Source: Flavobacterium sp. LC2016-23 (GTDB lineage Bacteria > Bacteroidota > Bacteroidia > Flavobacteriales > Flavobacteriaceae). Taken from it: a stretch of DNA of 64,000 nt. Positions 26,001-34,746 of the stretch are shown here, piece by piece. The stretch lies in assembly GCF_009674775.1 (NCBI RefSeq), contig NZ_WKKE01000007.1, forward strand, positions 1-64,000, read 5' to 3'. Every line of letters begins with the position of its first letter. Positions within the stretch are counted from its first letter, which is position 1. The position numbers and the translations under genes are program-made. The notes beneath the pieces are model-generated. The model was not told where the DNA came from. It did no database searches and worked only from the letters and a program-made list of their open reading frames with translations.

Positions 26001-26746
26001 TAGTTTTCTGCTTTAATCCAGTCGTATCCTTTTTCTTCCAGTTCGTACGCCAGTTCTTTTCCGCCTGATTTTACGATTCTTCCGTTGTATAAAACGTGAA
26101 CGAAATCCGGAACGATATAATCTAACAAACGTTGGTAGTGCGTGATCACGATAATCGCGTTTTTCTCGCTTTTCAATTTGTTAACTCCGTTAGCAACAAT
26201 TCTTAAGGCATCAATATCAAGACCGGAATCGGTTTCGTCAAGGATAGCTAATTTTGGCTCTAACATGGCCATCTGAAAAATTTCGTTTCTTTTTTTCTCA
26301 CCACCTGAAAAACCTTCGTTTAAAGAACGGGATAAAAATTTACGATCGATTTCCAATAATTCAGATTTCTCACGAATTACTTTTAGCATTTCATTAGCCG
26401 GCATTTCTGCCTGACCGTTTGCTTTACGCGTTTCGTTGATCGCCGTTTTCATGAAGTTCGTTACACTTACTCCGGGAATTTCTACCGGATATTGAAAAGA
26501 AAGGAAAACTCCTTTGTGTGCTCTTTCTTCCGGAGCCAAATCGGCAAGATCTTCCCCGTCAAGGAAAACCTGTCCGTCCGTAACTTCGTAGTTTTCGTTT
26601 CCGGCAATTACAGCCGAAAGTGTACTTTTTCCGGAACCGTTTGGCCCCATGATAGCATGTACTTCGCCAGCTTTTACTTCTATGTTAATTCCTTTTAGGA
26701 TTTCTTTATCACCAATTGAGGCGTGAAGGTTTTTTATTGATAACAT
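26000..26746 (-). CDS. sufC: SufC ATPase
   Basis: A 248-residue ABC-type ATPase of the SufBCD scaffold. Walker A is GPNGSGKST at 34-42, the signature is GFSGGEKKRNE, Walker B is LAILDETDSGLD, and the H-motif is VITHYQRLL. Full length. It lies 14 bp after the FMN-reductase gene, so translation of the intervening insert and sufC is probably from one transcript. Confidence 0.97.
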   Translation of the reverse strand: MLSIKNLHASIGDKEILKGINIEVKAGEVHAIMGPNGSGKSTLSAVIAGNENYEVTDGQVFLDGEDLADLAPEERAHKGVFLSFQYPVEIPGVSVTNFMKTAINETRKANGQAEMPANEMLKVIREKSELLEIDRKFLSRSLNEGFSGGEKKRNEIFQMAMLEPKLAILDETDSGLDIDALRIVANGVNKLKSEKNAIIVITHYQRLLDYIVPDFVHVLYNGRIVKSGGKELAYELEEKGYDWIKAEN

Positions 26747-26760
26747 TGTTTTTTTTTATT

Positions 26761-27249
26761 TTATATAAATGTCAATTCTATTTTTGTTGTCTGGTTCAGG
26801 ATGTTGGCATTAAAATGCGCGTGCCCTAAATATTCCATGCCTAAATAATCGGCTGATTTTTTGAACGGTATGTAAAAACTCTCTTCAATTTCATTGTCAT
26901 GTGAATTGGAGATCACCGCAATTTTCTTTCCTCTGAGTTTTCTTCCGGTTTCTTTTTCAATTCGGATTAAATCCGAAAAACGATCAAAGAAAACCTTCAT
27001 TATTCCACTCATATTGTACCAATATATAGGAGTCGCAAAAATCAAAGTATCATACTTTTCGAGTATTCCTCTTATCAAAGGCAAAAAATCATCATCTATG
27101 TTTTTGCTTTCATAATCATAATAGGAAATAGTATAATCGCTCAAATTAATTACATCTGTTGCAGCATCTTTAGCGATTTGATCTACAATTTTAGTGGTGT
27201 TTCCGTTTTTTCGGGAAGAACCTAAAATGATGACTGATTTGTTTTCCAT
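26761..27249 (-). CDS. NADPH-dependent FMN reductase / flavodoxin-fold oxidoreductase
   Basis: A 162-residue flavodoxin-like protein. The FMN phosphate loop is GSSRKNGNTTK near residues 10-20, and the flavin-binding TPIYWYNMSGIMKVFFDR follows near residue 95. It would transfer electrons or reduce quinones. It lies between the toxin gene (6 bp) and sufC (14 bp), so a link to Fe-S assembly as electron donor is possible, but it may instead be a passenger of the same insertion as the toxin-antitoxin pair. Confidence 0.92.
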   Translation of the reverse strand: MENKSVIILGSSRKNGNTTKIVDQIAKDAATDVINLSDYTISYYDYESKNIDDDFLPLIRGILEKYDTLIFATPIYWYNMSGIMKVFFDRFSDLIRIEKETGRKLRGKKIAVISNSHDNEIEESFYIPFKKSADYLGMEYLGHAHFNANILNQTTKIELTFI

Positions 27250-27255
27250 TAATAC

Positions 27256-27528
27256 TTATTCGTAATGTCCTTTCATAGAAAGGATATTGAGTATTTCGAT
27301 ATTGTTTTCTTCTGTTATTCTATATATTATTCGATGTTCTTTATCGATTCTTCTTGACCATCTTCCAGATAATTCGTATTTTAATTGTTCTGGTTTTCCC
27401 AGTCCTTCATAAGGATGAATTAAAATGTCTTCAATTAAACTTGTGATTTTTTTCATTATTGATTTGTTTCCTGATTTCTTCCAAAAAAGAATATCTTTTT
27501 GTGCCTTTTCAGAATAAATTATTTCCAC
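27256..27528 (-). CDS. yoeB: YoeB/Txe-family mRNA interferase toxin
   Basis: A 90-residue RelE-superfamily ribosome-dependent endoribonuclease. The sequence is diagnostic: KAQKDILFWKKSGNK, HPYEGLGKPEQLKYELSGRWSRRID, then EHRIIYRI and a C-terminal KGHYE. Candidate catalytic residues are Glu47, Arg66, His88 and Tyr89, matching the Glu, Arg, His and Tyr of E. coli YoeB. The start is GTG, overlapping the end of the antitoxin gene by 10 bp, which favours coupled translation with antitoxin made first. Confidence 0.93.
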   Translation of the reverse strand: MEIIYSEKAQKDILFWKKSGNKSIMKKITSLIEDILIHPYEGLGKPEQLKYELSGRWSRRIDKEHRIIYRITEENNIEILNILSMKGHYE

Positions 27529-27716
27529 AAATCTTCAATTTTTATTTTAATTCCTTTTCCTTCTTCAATACTTTTTTCCGCTTCAAGAATTTCTTTTACA
27601 AACTTTGAATTATATGGTTTTTCATTTTCTTCAACAATTTCAAAACCAAGAGATTTTGCCAGTGATTTTAAAACTGGAAAATCTTTTTTCTTTACATTTT
27701 TTAAGATGATATCCAT
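27519..27716 (-). CDS. Small antitoxin paired with YoeB-like toxin
   Basis: A 65-residue acidic/basic peptide ending EEGKGIKIKIEDLWK, a C-terminal pattern seen in Bacteroidota partners of YoeB/RelE toxins (DUF2683-like). The N-terminal half (MDIILKNVKKKDFPVLKSLAKSLGFE) is short for a Phd/YefM DNA-binding domain. Position directly upstream of and overlapping the toxin supports the antitoxin call. It begins 15 bp after the sufB stop codon. Its ability to repress is not visible from sequence. Confidence 0.85.
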   Translation of the reverse strand: MDIILKNVKKKDFPVLKSLAKSLGFEIVEENEKPYNSKFVKEILEAEKSIEEGKGIKIKIEDLWK

Positions 27717-27731
27717 AATTCTTGTTTTTTC

Positions 27732-29180
27732 TTATCCAACAGATCCTTCCAAAGAAATCTCTAATAATTTTTGAGCTTCAACCGCAAATTCCATTGGTAA
27801 TTTGTTCAGTACATCTTTACTGAAACCGTTTACAATTAAGGCAATCGCTTTTTCTGTCGGAATACCTCTCTGGTTGCAGTAAAAAACCTGATCTTCTCCG
27901 ATTTTACTGGTAGTGGCTTCGTGTTCTATTTTGGCCGAAGGATTTTTGCTTTCGATGTAAGGGAAAGTATGTGCCCCGCAATTATTACCCATTAATAAAG
28001 AGTCGCATTGCGAAAAGTTCCTTGCATTTTCGGCTCTCGGGCTAATTTGCACTAGTCCACGGTAACTGTTTTGTGATTTACCGGCTGAGATACCTTTTGA
28101 AATAATAGTCGATTTAGTGTTTTTACCTAAATGGATCATTTTAGTTCCGGTATCTGCTTGTTGGTGGTTATTGGTTACGGCAATGGAGTAAAATTCCCCA
28201 ACCGAATTATCTCCTTTTAATACACAGGAAGGATATTTCCACGTTACAGCTGAACCTGTTTCAACCTGTGTCCATGAAATTTTAGCGTTTGTTTCGCATA
28301 AACCTCTTTTGGTAACGAAGTTATACACTCCACCTTTTCCTTCTTTGTTTCCGGGGAACCAGTTCTGAACGGTAGAATATTTAATTTCAGCATCATCCAT
28401 AGCGATTAATTCTACTACAGCAGCGTGCAATTGATTTTCATCGCGGCTTGGAGCCGTACAACCTTCAAGGTATGAAACGTAACTTCCTTCGTCGGCAATA
28501 ACAAGGGTTCTTTCGAATTGTCCTGTTCCGGCCTGATTGATCCTGAAATAAGTGGAAAGTTCCATTGGGCAACGAACGCCTTTTGGAATATAACAGAAAC
28601 TTCCGTCAGAGAAAACGGCTGAGTTTAAGGCTGCGTAGAAGTTGTCCTTTTGAGGTACAACGCTTCCTAAATATTTACGTACTAATTCAGGATGTTCTTT
28701 GATGGCTTCAGAAATCGGACAGAAAATAATTCCTTTTTCTGCCAGTGTTTTTTTGAAAGTCGTAGCCACAGAAACAGAATCGACCACAATGTCCATAGCG
28801 ACATTGTTCATCATTTTTTGCTCATCGACAGAGATTCCCAGCTTTTTGTACATTTCTAAAAGTTCCGGATCTACATCATCCAGCGTTTTGTTTGGATCTA
28901 CCTGTTTTGGAGCGGAATAATAAGAAATGGCCTGAAAATCGGGTTTGGTATAATGTACATTGGCCCATTCCGGTTCGATCATTTCTTTCCAGGCACGAAA
29001 AGCCTCGATGCGCCAGTCGGTCATCCATTGAGGTTCTTCTTTTTTAAGAGAAATAGCGCGAACAATATCTTCATTTAAACCAATAGGGAATGTTTCCGAT
29101 TCGATATTAGTATAAAATCCGTATTCGTATTCTTTGGTTTCGAGTTCGATTTTTAAATCGTCTTCAGTGTATTTTGACAT
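27732..29180 (-). CDS. sufB: SufB, Fe-S cluster assembly scaffold
   Basis: A 482-residue scaffold that receives sulfide and iron within SufBC2D. Features include [17 protein letters not shown] near the N-terminus, [47 protein letters not shown], the core Cys in [16 protein letters not shown] [21 protein letters not shown], and [22 protein letters not shown] near the C-terminus. Full length. It follows sufA by 77 bp. Confidence 0.97.
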   Translation of the reverse strand: MSKYTEDDLKIELETKEYEYGFYTNIESETFPIGLNEDIVRAISLKKEEPQWMTDWRIEAFRAWKEMIEPEWANVHYTKPDFQAISYYSAPKQVDPNKTLDDVDPELLEMYKKLGISVDEQKMMNNVAMDIVVDSVSVATTFKKTLAEKGIIFCPISEAIKEHPELVRKYLGSVVPQKDNFYAALNSAVFSDGSFCYIPKGVRCPMELSTYFRINQAGTGQFERTLVIADEGSYVSYLEGCTAPSRDENQLHAAVVELIAMDDAEIKYSTVQNWFPGNKEGKGGVYNFVTKRGLCETNAKISWTQVETGSAVTWKYPSCVLKGDNSVGEFYSIAVTNNHQQADTGTKMIHLGKNTKSTIISKGISAGKSQNSYRGLVQISPRAENARNFSQCDSLLMGNNCGAHTFPYIESKNPSAKIEHEATTSKIGEDQVFYCNQRGIPTEKAIALIVNGFSKDVLNKLPMEFAVEAQKLLEISLEGSVG

Positions 29181-29257
29181 TTTTTTCTTTTTTAAAACGT
29201 TATAAGAAATTAGTTTTCTTAAGCGTTTAAATTTTTGCTTTTATAAATTCGTTTGAT

Positions 29258-29587
29258 TTATAGAGAAAAAGATTCTCCGCAACCACAGGTTCTGCTTGCA
29301 TTTGGATTATTAAACACAAAACCTTTTCCATTTAATCCTCCGGAGAATTCAAGAATTGTCCCGGCTAAATACAGAAATGATTTTTTTTCAACTGCAATTG
29401 TTATGTCGTTGTCTACAAATATTTTATCGTCGTCGCCTTTCGTTTTATCAAATTTTAAATCATATGACAAACCAGAGCATCCTCCGCTTTTTACGCCTAC
29501 GCGTACGTAGTCTTGAGCGGCATCAAAACCATCATCTTTCATCAGGTCGATGATTTTCTTTTTGGCTGTATCAGAAACTTTTATCAT
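29258..29587 (-). CDS. sufA: A-type Fe-S carrier (HesB/IscA/SufA family)
   Basis: A 109-residue A-type carrier that shuttles clusters to target proteins. The three conserved cysteines are present: Cys37 in KSGGCSGLSY, and Cys101/Cys103 in the C-terminal CGCGESFSL. It heads the minus-strand SUF run, with a TATCTTTG promoter box about 109 bp upstream. Confidence 0.95.
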   Translation of the reverse strand: MIKVSDTAKKKIIDLMKDDGFDAAQDYVRVGVKSGGCSGLSYDLKFDKTKGDDDKIFVDNDITIAVEKKSFLYLAGTILEFSGGLNGKGFVFNNPNASRTCGCGESFSL

Positions 29588-29695
29588 TGTGTTTATAGTA
29601 TTTATCTTTTCTTTTATTTTAAGCTGTATTTAAAATAGTAATGAAATGATTACATTTTAAAGTACTGTCTTTCAATGTTGAAATGAAATTATCTG

Positions 29696-29703
29696 CAAAG
29701 ATA
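29696..29703 (-). promoter_or_regulatory. -7 box of the suf operon promoter
   Basis: TATCTTTG on the minus strand matches TAnnTTTG and lies 109 bp upstream of sufA. No ideal -33 TTG is seen. The remaining space to the gene at 30090 holds repeats only. Confidence 0.4.
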
Positions 29704-29840
29704 CGACTTAAAAACCTTTTTCCATAATGGTTCACATTAATATAACAAATGTTAAAATAGAGAGAAGTTATATAATAATTCTGTCAGCAGGCTTTATGTT
29801 CTTTGGTTTATAGTTTTATAGCAACATTCTCAATTTTTGT

Positions 29841-29975
29841 TTTGCCACTCCCGATAGCTATCGGGATGCACGAATTTTTGTTTTAGTTAAAATAAATTCA
29901 TGAATTTCATTTTACAGGGGCGGTTCTAAATTATTGAAATTGTTGCGCTTGTTTGCTATCGTTCGGGTCGTGGTG
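29841..29975. repeat. CCCGATAGCTATCGGG palindrome and GCTATCGTTCGGG fragment
   Basis: A perfect 16-bp palindrome CCCGATAGCTATCGGG (29850-29865) lies within a TTTGCCACT...GCACGAATT context. The identical palindrome recurs at 37396-37411, also beside TGGCAAA. Further on, GTTTGCTATCGTTCGGGTC resembles the insertion found in two units of the array at 1-850. No gene is seen in the gap 29588-30089. Confidence 0.75.
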
Positions 29976-30089
29976 GTTTTTTTTTATTTCTTTTGCCGCA
30001 AATAAGAAAGATTGCGTTTTTGAAGGTGAATTTGTAGTATAAGGAAATCCAATTTCCTAGCTTTGTTTTACTAATAGAAATTCAAGCTC

Positions 30090-30947
30090 ATGAAACTTTA
30101 CCCTATAGAATCCGGAAATTTTAAATTGGACGGAGGCGCGATGTTTGGTGTTGTTCCCAAAACCATCTGGAATAAAACGAATCCTGCCGATAACAATAAT
30201 CTGATTGATATTGCAGCACGCTGTCTGCTCATTGAAGACGGGAATCGCCTCATTTTGATTGATACCGGAATGGGAGAAAAACAATCAGAAAAGTTTTTTG
30301 GGTATTATTCGCTTTGGGGATCGCACTCGATCGACAAATCGCTTGCAAAATATGGCTTTCAGCGGGATGATATTACGGATGTTTTTATGACACATCTTCA
30401 TTTTGATCATTGTGGAGGCAGTGTACAATGGAACGCTGACAAAACAGGGTACGAACCCGCTTTTAAAAATGCCAGATACTGGACAAACGAAAATCATTGG
30501 GAATGGGCAACAAAACCCAACGCCCGGGAAAAAGCGTCCTTTTTAGCTGAGAATATTTTACCGATGCAGGAAAGCGGTCAACTGAATTTTATTCAAAGGC
30601 CCAATAGTGATTATGGTTTTTCAGAAGAGTTGGGTTTTGAAATTTTCTACGTTGACGGACATACCGAAAAACAGATGATTCCACATATCAGGTATCAGGA
30701 CAAAACTATTGTATTTTGTGCCGATTTACTGGCAACTGCCGGACACATTCCGCTGCCTTATGTGATGGGTTATGATACAAGACCTTTGTTGACAATGCCG
30801 GAGAAATCAAAATTCTTAAATGCAGCTGCAGACCATAAGTATTATTTGTTTCTCGAACATGATGCACACAACCAGATTATAACGGTAGAACATACCGAAA
30901 AAGGAGTTCGGTTAAAAGATGTTTTTACTTGCGAAGAAATCCTTTAA
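30090..30947 (+). CDS. Metallo-beta-lactamase-fold hydrolase
   Basis: A 285-residue metallohydrolase. The metal motif H-x-H-x-D-H is His102, His104, Asp106 and His107 (THLHFDHCGG). A later His in YVDGHTEKQ and the Asp of FCADLLAT and a final His in LEHDAH complete the two-metal site. There is no signal peptide, so cytosolic. The closest type by eye is the AHL-lactonase/YtnP-like group, but quenching activity is not established. Monocistronic, 146 bp before the subtilisin-like protease. Confidence 0.9.
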   Translation: MKLYPIESGNFKLDGGAMFGVVPKTIWNKTNPADNNNLIDIAARCLLIEDGNRLILIDTGMGEKQSEKFFGYYSLWGSHSIDKSLAKYGFQRDDITDVFMTHLHFDHCGGSVQWNADKTGYEPAFKNARYWTNENHWEWATKPNAREKASFLAENILPMQESGQLNFIQRPNSDYGFSEELGFEIFYVDGHTEKQMIPHIRYQDKTIVFCADLLATAGHIPLPYVMGYDTRPLLTMPEKSKFLNAAADHKYYLFLEHDAHNQIITVEHTEKGVRLKDVFTCEEIL

Positions 30948-31093
30948 AAGAAAATTTTAAAACATAAAAAACCTGCCCTATGTTAAATTCCTTGACGGTT
31001 AAAAATCATAACGCAGTGTTAATGGTTAGTTTTTTGTAACAAAAAAGCATAATTTAGTCGCAACTTTTAACTTTATACATTAAAAATAGATAC

Positions 31094-32728
31094 ATGAGTC
31101 CTATAAAACCTATTACTTTATCTGCCTTTGCATTGCTTATTTTAGCAGGTGGAGGCGCCACTTTACAAGCACAAACTTCAGCTCCTAAAGAGGCAATCAC
31201 CGTACCTTTAGCGATTGTAAAAAAAGCCCCGGTTACAGAAAACGATTTAAAAAGATGGAGTCATCTGGATCTTGTAAAAGATACGATTCCCGGAATGAGT
31301 GTTGATAAAGCCTATGCTGAACTACTTCAGGGGAAAAAGGGTAACAAAGTAATTGTTGGTATTGTAGATTCCGGTGTTGATATTGAACACGAAGATTTGA
31401 AAGGAATGATCTGGACCAACGCTAAAGAAATTGCGGGTAACGGGATCGATGATGATAAAAATGGTTTTATCGATGATGTTCACGGCTGGAATTTTCTTGG
31501 CAATGCTGTTCATGAAAACCTTGAGATGACCCGTGTTGTTAAAAAAGGAGACAACGGATCTGCTGAATATAAAAATGCTTTAGCACAGTACAACGAAAAA
31601 TACGAAAAAGCGTTACAGGATAAACAACAGGTTGACTTTTTACTTGATGTTCACAATACGATTAAAAAAGAGTTAAATAAAACGACTTACAAACTGGAGG
31701 ATTTAGCTGCGATTACTTCAACAGATCCCAAAGTACTGCAAAGTAAAAGCATCATGACACAGATTTTTACCAATGCAGGACCTACTTTTGATCCGGAAGC
31801 GGAACTAAAAGACTATAGTGAGCAGGTTTACGATCAGTTAAATTACAATCTAAACAAAGAATACGACGGAAGAAAAGTCGTAGGAGATAATCCTGAAGAT
31901 ATCAAAGACAACCATTACGGAAATAACATTGTTTTTGGTCCGGACAAAGAAAAAGCACTTCACGGAACTCACGTTGCGGGAATTATTGCGCAAATCCGTC
32001 ATAATGATTTAGGTGGCGACGGTATAACGAACAATGTTGAAATCCTAACCGTAAGAGCCGTTCCTGATGGAGATGAATACGATAAGGATATTGCATTGGC
32101 AATTCGTTATGCAGTAGACAATGGTGCAAAAGTAATCAATGGAAGTTTCGGAAAAAGCTTTTCCCCTCACAAACAATGGGTGTATGATGCGATCAAATAT
32201 GCGGCTAAAAAAGATGTTTTAATTGTGCATGCTGCAGGTAATGACGGTTCTAACATTGATGAGACAAAAAATATCAATTTCCCTAATGATGCAGAGGACA
32301 ACATCAAAGAATTTGCAGATAATGTGCTTACAATTGGTGCAATCAATAAAGCCTATGGCGAAAATGTAGTAGCCGGATTTTCAAACTTCGGAAAAATAAA
32401 TGTAGATGTTTTTGCTCCGGGAGAAGAAATTTACGCAACAGTGCCAAACAACAAATACAAATATTTGCAGGGAACTTCTATGGCTTCGCCTAATGCAGCC
32501 GGAGTTGCAGCTCTGATACGTTCTTATTATCCAAAATTAAAAGCTTCGCAGGTAAAACACATCCTGATGGATTCAGGGGTTTTGCTTCCTGCAAAGGTAG
32601 TTTTGGGTGAAAATCCAAATCCAAATGAAAAACCTGTAGCTGTTTCTTCTTCGGAATCTTCTAAGACGGGTAAAATGGTAAACGCTTATAATGCTTTATT
32701 GATGGCTGAAAAAATGTCAAAAAAATAG
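31094..32728 (+). CDS. S8 subtilisin-like serine protease, secreted
   Basis: A 544-residue exported protease with signal peptide (SAFALLILAGGGATLQAQ). The catalytic triad is intact: Asp92 in GIVDSGVDIEHED, His290 in HGTHVAGI and Ser462 in GTSMASPNAAG. An insertion of about 150 residues between Asp and His (from about 135 to 285) contains a charged helical stretch. The oxyanion Asn is near HAAGNDGSN. No type IX sorting domain is visible, so periplasmic or lipoprotein-like retention is more likely than T9SS export. It sits beside an M1 aminopeptidase, suggesting joint peptide breakdown. Confidence 0.95.
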   Translation: MSPIKPITLSAFALLILAGGGATLQAQTSAPKEAITVPLAIVKKAPVTENDLKRWSHLDLVKDTIPGMSVDKAYAELLQGKKGNKVIVGIVDSGVDIEHEDLKGMIWTNAKEIAGNGIDDDKNGFIDDVHGWNFLGNAVHENLEMTRVVKKGDNGSAEYKNALAQYNEKYEKALQDKQQVDFLLDVHNTIKKELNKTTYKLEDLAAITSTDPKVLQSKSIMTQIFTNAGPTFDPEAELKDYSEQVYDQLNYNLNKEYDGRKVVGDNPEDIKDNHYGNNIVFGPDKEKALHGTHVAGIIAQIRHNDLGGDGITNNVEILTVRAVPDGDEYDKDIALAIRYAVDNGAKVINGSFGKSFSPHKQWVYDAIKYAAKKDVLIVHAAGNDGSNIDETKNINFPNDAEDNIKEFADNVLTIGAINKAYGENVVAGFSNFGKINVDVFAPGEEIYATVPNNKYKYLQGTSMASPNAAGVAALIRSYYPKLKASQVKHILMDSGVLLPAKVVLGENPNPNEKPVAVSSSESSKTGKMVNAYNALLMAEKMSKK

Positions 32729-32748
32729 AAAAATAAATTACTAATCCG

Positions 32749-32779
32749 ATGGAAGAGTGAACACTCTTCCATTTTTTTA
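32749..32779 (+). terminator. Rho-independent terminator after the S8 protease
   Basis: Perfect stem ATGGAAGAGTG/CACTCTTCCAT with a 2-nt loop and seven T, 20 bp after the stop codon. Confidence 0.9.
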
Positions 32780-32790
32780 TTTAAATAAAG

Positions 32791-34671
32791 ATGCAAAAAA
32801 TTATTCTACTTTCTTTTCTGAGTTTTGGTTTAAACGCTGCTTTTGCCCAAAATACTCCTTACTGGCAGCAACATGCCGACTATAAAATGGAGGTTTCGAT
32901 GGATGTGAAAAACTATCAGTATAAGGGGAAACAGGAATTGGTGTATACCAACAATTCTGCTGATACATTAAAAAAAGTATTTTATCATTTATATCCAAAT
33001 GCTTTTCAGCCGGGAAGTGAAATGGACGCGCGTTTGCATACGATAAAAGATCCGGACGGAAGAATGGTGACTAAAGTAAAAGGCGCCGATGGCAAAGAAA
33101 CAAAGCAAAGCCGAATTGAAACTTTAAAGCCAAATGAAACAGGATTTCTAAAAATCACGAATTTCAAACAAGATGGTGAAACCGCTCAGACAAGAACCTC
33201 AGGAACTATACTTGAGGTAACGCTGGCCAAACCAATTTTACCGAATTCTAAAACGACTTTTACGTTAGATTTTGACGGGCAGGTTCCGGTTCAGATTCGC
33301 CGTTCGGGAAGAAACAATTCTGAAGGAATAGAATTATCCATGTCGCAATGGTATCCTAAGTTAGCCGAATTTGATTTCGAAGGATGGCATGCGGATCCTT
33401 ATATTGCGCGCGAATTTCATGGCGTTTGGGGAAATTTTGATGTGAAAATTACAATCGACGCAGCTTATACAATTGGCGGTTCCGGGTATTTACAGGATAA
33501 AAATGAAATAGGTCACGGATATCAGGATGCAGGCGTAACGGTTACCTACCCTAAAAAGACCAAGACTTTAACATGGCATTTTATTGCACCAAACGTTCAC
33601 GATTTTACCTGGGCGGCAGACAAAGAATATGCACATGATATTGTAAAAGGACCAAACGATGTCGATTTGCATTTCTTCTATAAAAACACCCCGAAAGTAG
33701 CTGGAAACTGGAAAAAACTCGAGCCATTGATGGTGAAAGTAATGGATTATTACAATCATAAAGTGGGCGCATATCCGTACAAACAATACTCTTTTATTCA
33801 GGGTGGCGATGGCGGAATGGAGTATGCGATGTGTACTTTGATGTTAGGAAACGGAACTCTTGAAGGGATTTTAGGAACTGCTACACACGAATTAGGACAT
33901 TCCTGGTTTCAGCATATTCTCGCTTCAAACGAATCAAAACACCCGTGGATGGATGAAGGTTTTACCACGTACATCGAAGACAGCGCTTTGAATGAGCTGG
34001 CAGGTGATAAAAAAGTAGAAAATCCGTTTAAAGGAAACTATAATGCCTATTACAGTCTGGTTTCATCAGGAAAAGAGCAGCCACAAACCACTCATGGCGA
34101 CCGTTATGATGAGAACAGGCCTTACAGTATCTCTTCTTATGTAAAAGGAAGTATTTTCCTTTCGCAGTTAGTGTATGTAATTGGACAGGAGAATCTGGAT
34201 GCGACCTTAAAAAGATATTTCAACGATTTTAAATTCAAACATCCTTCTCCAAATGACATCAAAAGAACAGCGGAAAGAGTTTCCGGTGCAGAACTGGACT
34301 GGTATTTAGTGGACTGGACGCAAACCGCAAATACGATTGATTACGGAATCAAAGATGTTGCTGATAACTCAGGTAAAACAACTGTAACCTTAGAAAGAAT
34401 CGGAAGAATGCCAATGCCGATTGATTTGACAGTTGAATATACGGATGGCACTTCAGAAAGTTTTTATATTCCGTTAAGAATGATGAATTTCATTAAGCCA
34501 AATCCAAATCCAAACGTAAAAAGAACCGTTTTAGATGACTGGGCCTGGGCGCAATCCAACTATAGTTTTACAATAGACAAAAGCAAAACAGCGATCAAAA
34601 AAATCACCATAGACCCAAGCGGATTAATGGCGGATGTGAAAGCTGCCAATAATGTGTATGAAGTGAAATAA
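32791..34671 (+). CDS. M1-family zinc aminopeptidase, exported
   Basis: A 626-residue metallopeptidase with signal peptide (KIILLSFLSFGLNAAFAQ). Zinc ligands and catalytic Glu are in the gluzincin motif: His366-Glu367-Leu-Gly-His370, then Glu389 (MDEGF) exactly 19 residues on. The exopeptidase motif is GGMEYAM, a G-G-M-E-x variant of GAMEN. The N-terminal beta domain (about 20-240) and C-terminal region are as usual for the family. Likely a periplasmic exopeptidase working on oligopeptides. Separated from the S8 protease by a terminator, so independently expressed. Confidence 0.95.
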   Translation: MQKIILLSFLSFGLNAAFAQNTPYWQQHADYKMEVSMDVKNYQYKGKQELVYTNNSADTLKKVFYHLYPNAFQPGSEMDARLHTIKDPDGRMVTKVKGADGKETKQSRIETLKPNETGFLKITNFKQDGETAQTRTSGTILEVTLAKPILPNSKTTFTLDFDGQVPVQIRRSGRNNSEGIELSMSQWYPKLAEFDFEGWHADPYIAREFHGVWGNFDVKITIDAAYTIGGSGYLQDKNEIGHGYQDAGVTVTYPKKTKTLTWHFIAPNVHDFTWAADKEYAHDIVKGPNDVDLHFFYKNTPKVAGNWKKLEPLMVKVMDYYNHKVGAYPYKQYSFIQGGDGGMEYAMCTLMLGNGTLEGILGTATHELGHSWFQHILASNESKHPWMDEGFTTYIEDSALNELAGDKKVENPFKGNYNAYYSLVSSGKEQPQTTHGDRYDENRPYSISSYVKGSIFLSQLVYVIGQENLDATLKRYFNDFKFKHPSPNDIKRTAERVSGAELDWYLVDWTQTANTIDYGIKDVADNSGKTTVTLERIGRMPMPIDLTVEYTDGTSESFYIPLRMMNFIKPNPNPNVKRTVLDDWAWAQSNYSFTIDKSKTAIKKITIDPSGLMADVKAANNVYEVK

Positions 34672-34692
34672 TAACATAAACACCTATAAAGT

Positions 34693-34728
34693 AAAAGCCC
34701 TTAAATGATTTAAGGGCTTTTCTTTTTT
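34693..34728 (+). terminator. Rho-independent terminator after M1 peptidase
   Basis: Stem AAAAGCCCTTAAA/TTTAAGGGCTTTT with TGA loop and TCTTTTTT tail; it lies between convergent genes and the A run on the left could serve the minus strand too. Confidence 0.9.
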
Positions 34729-34746
34729 CAAATTTATCTTAGGATA

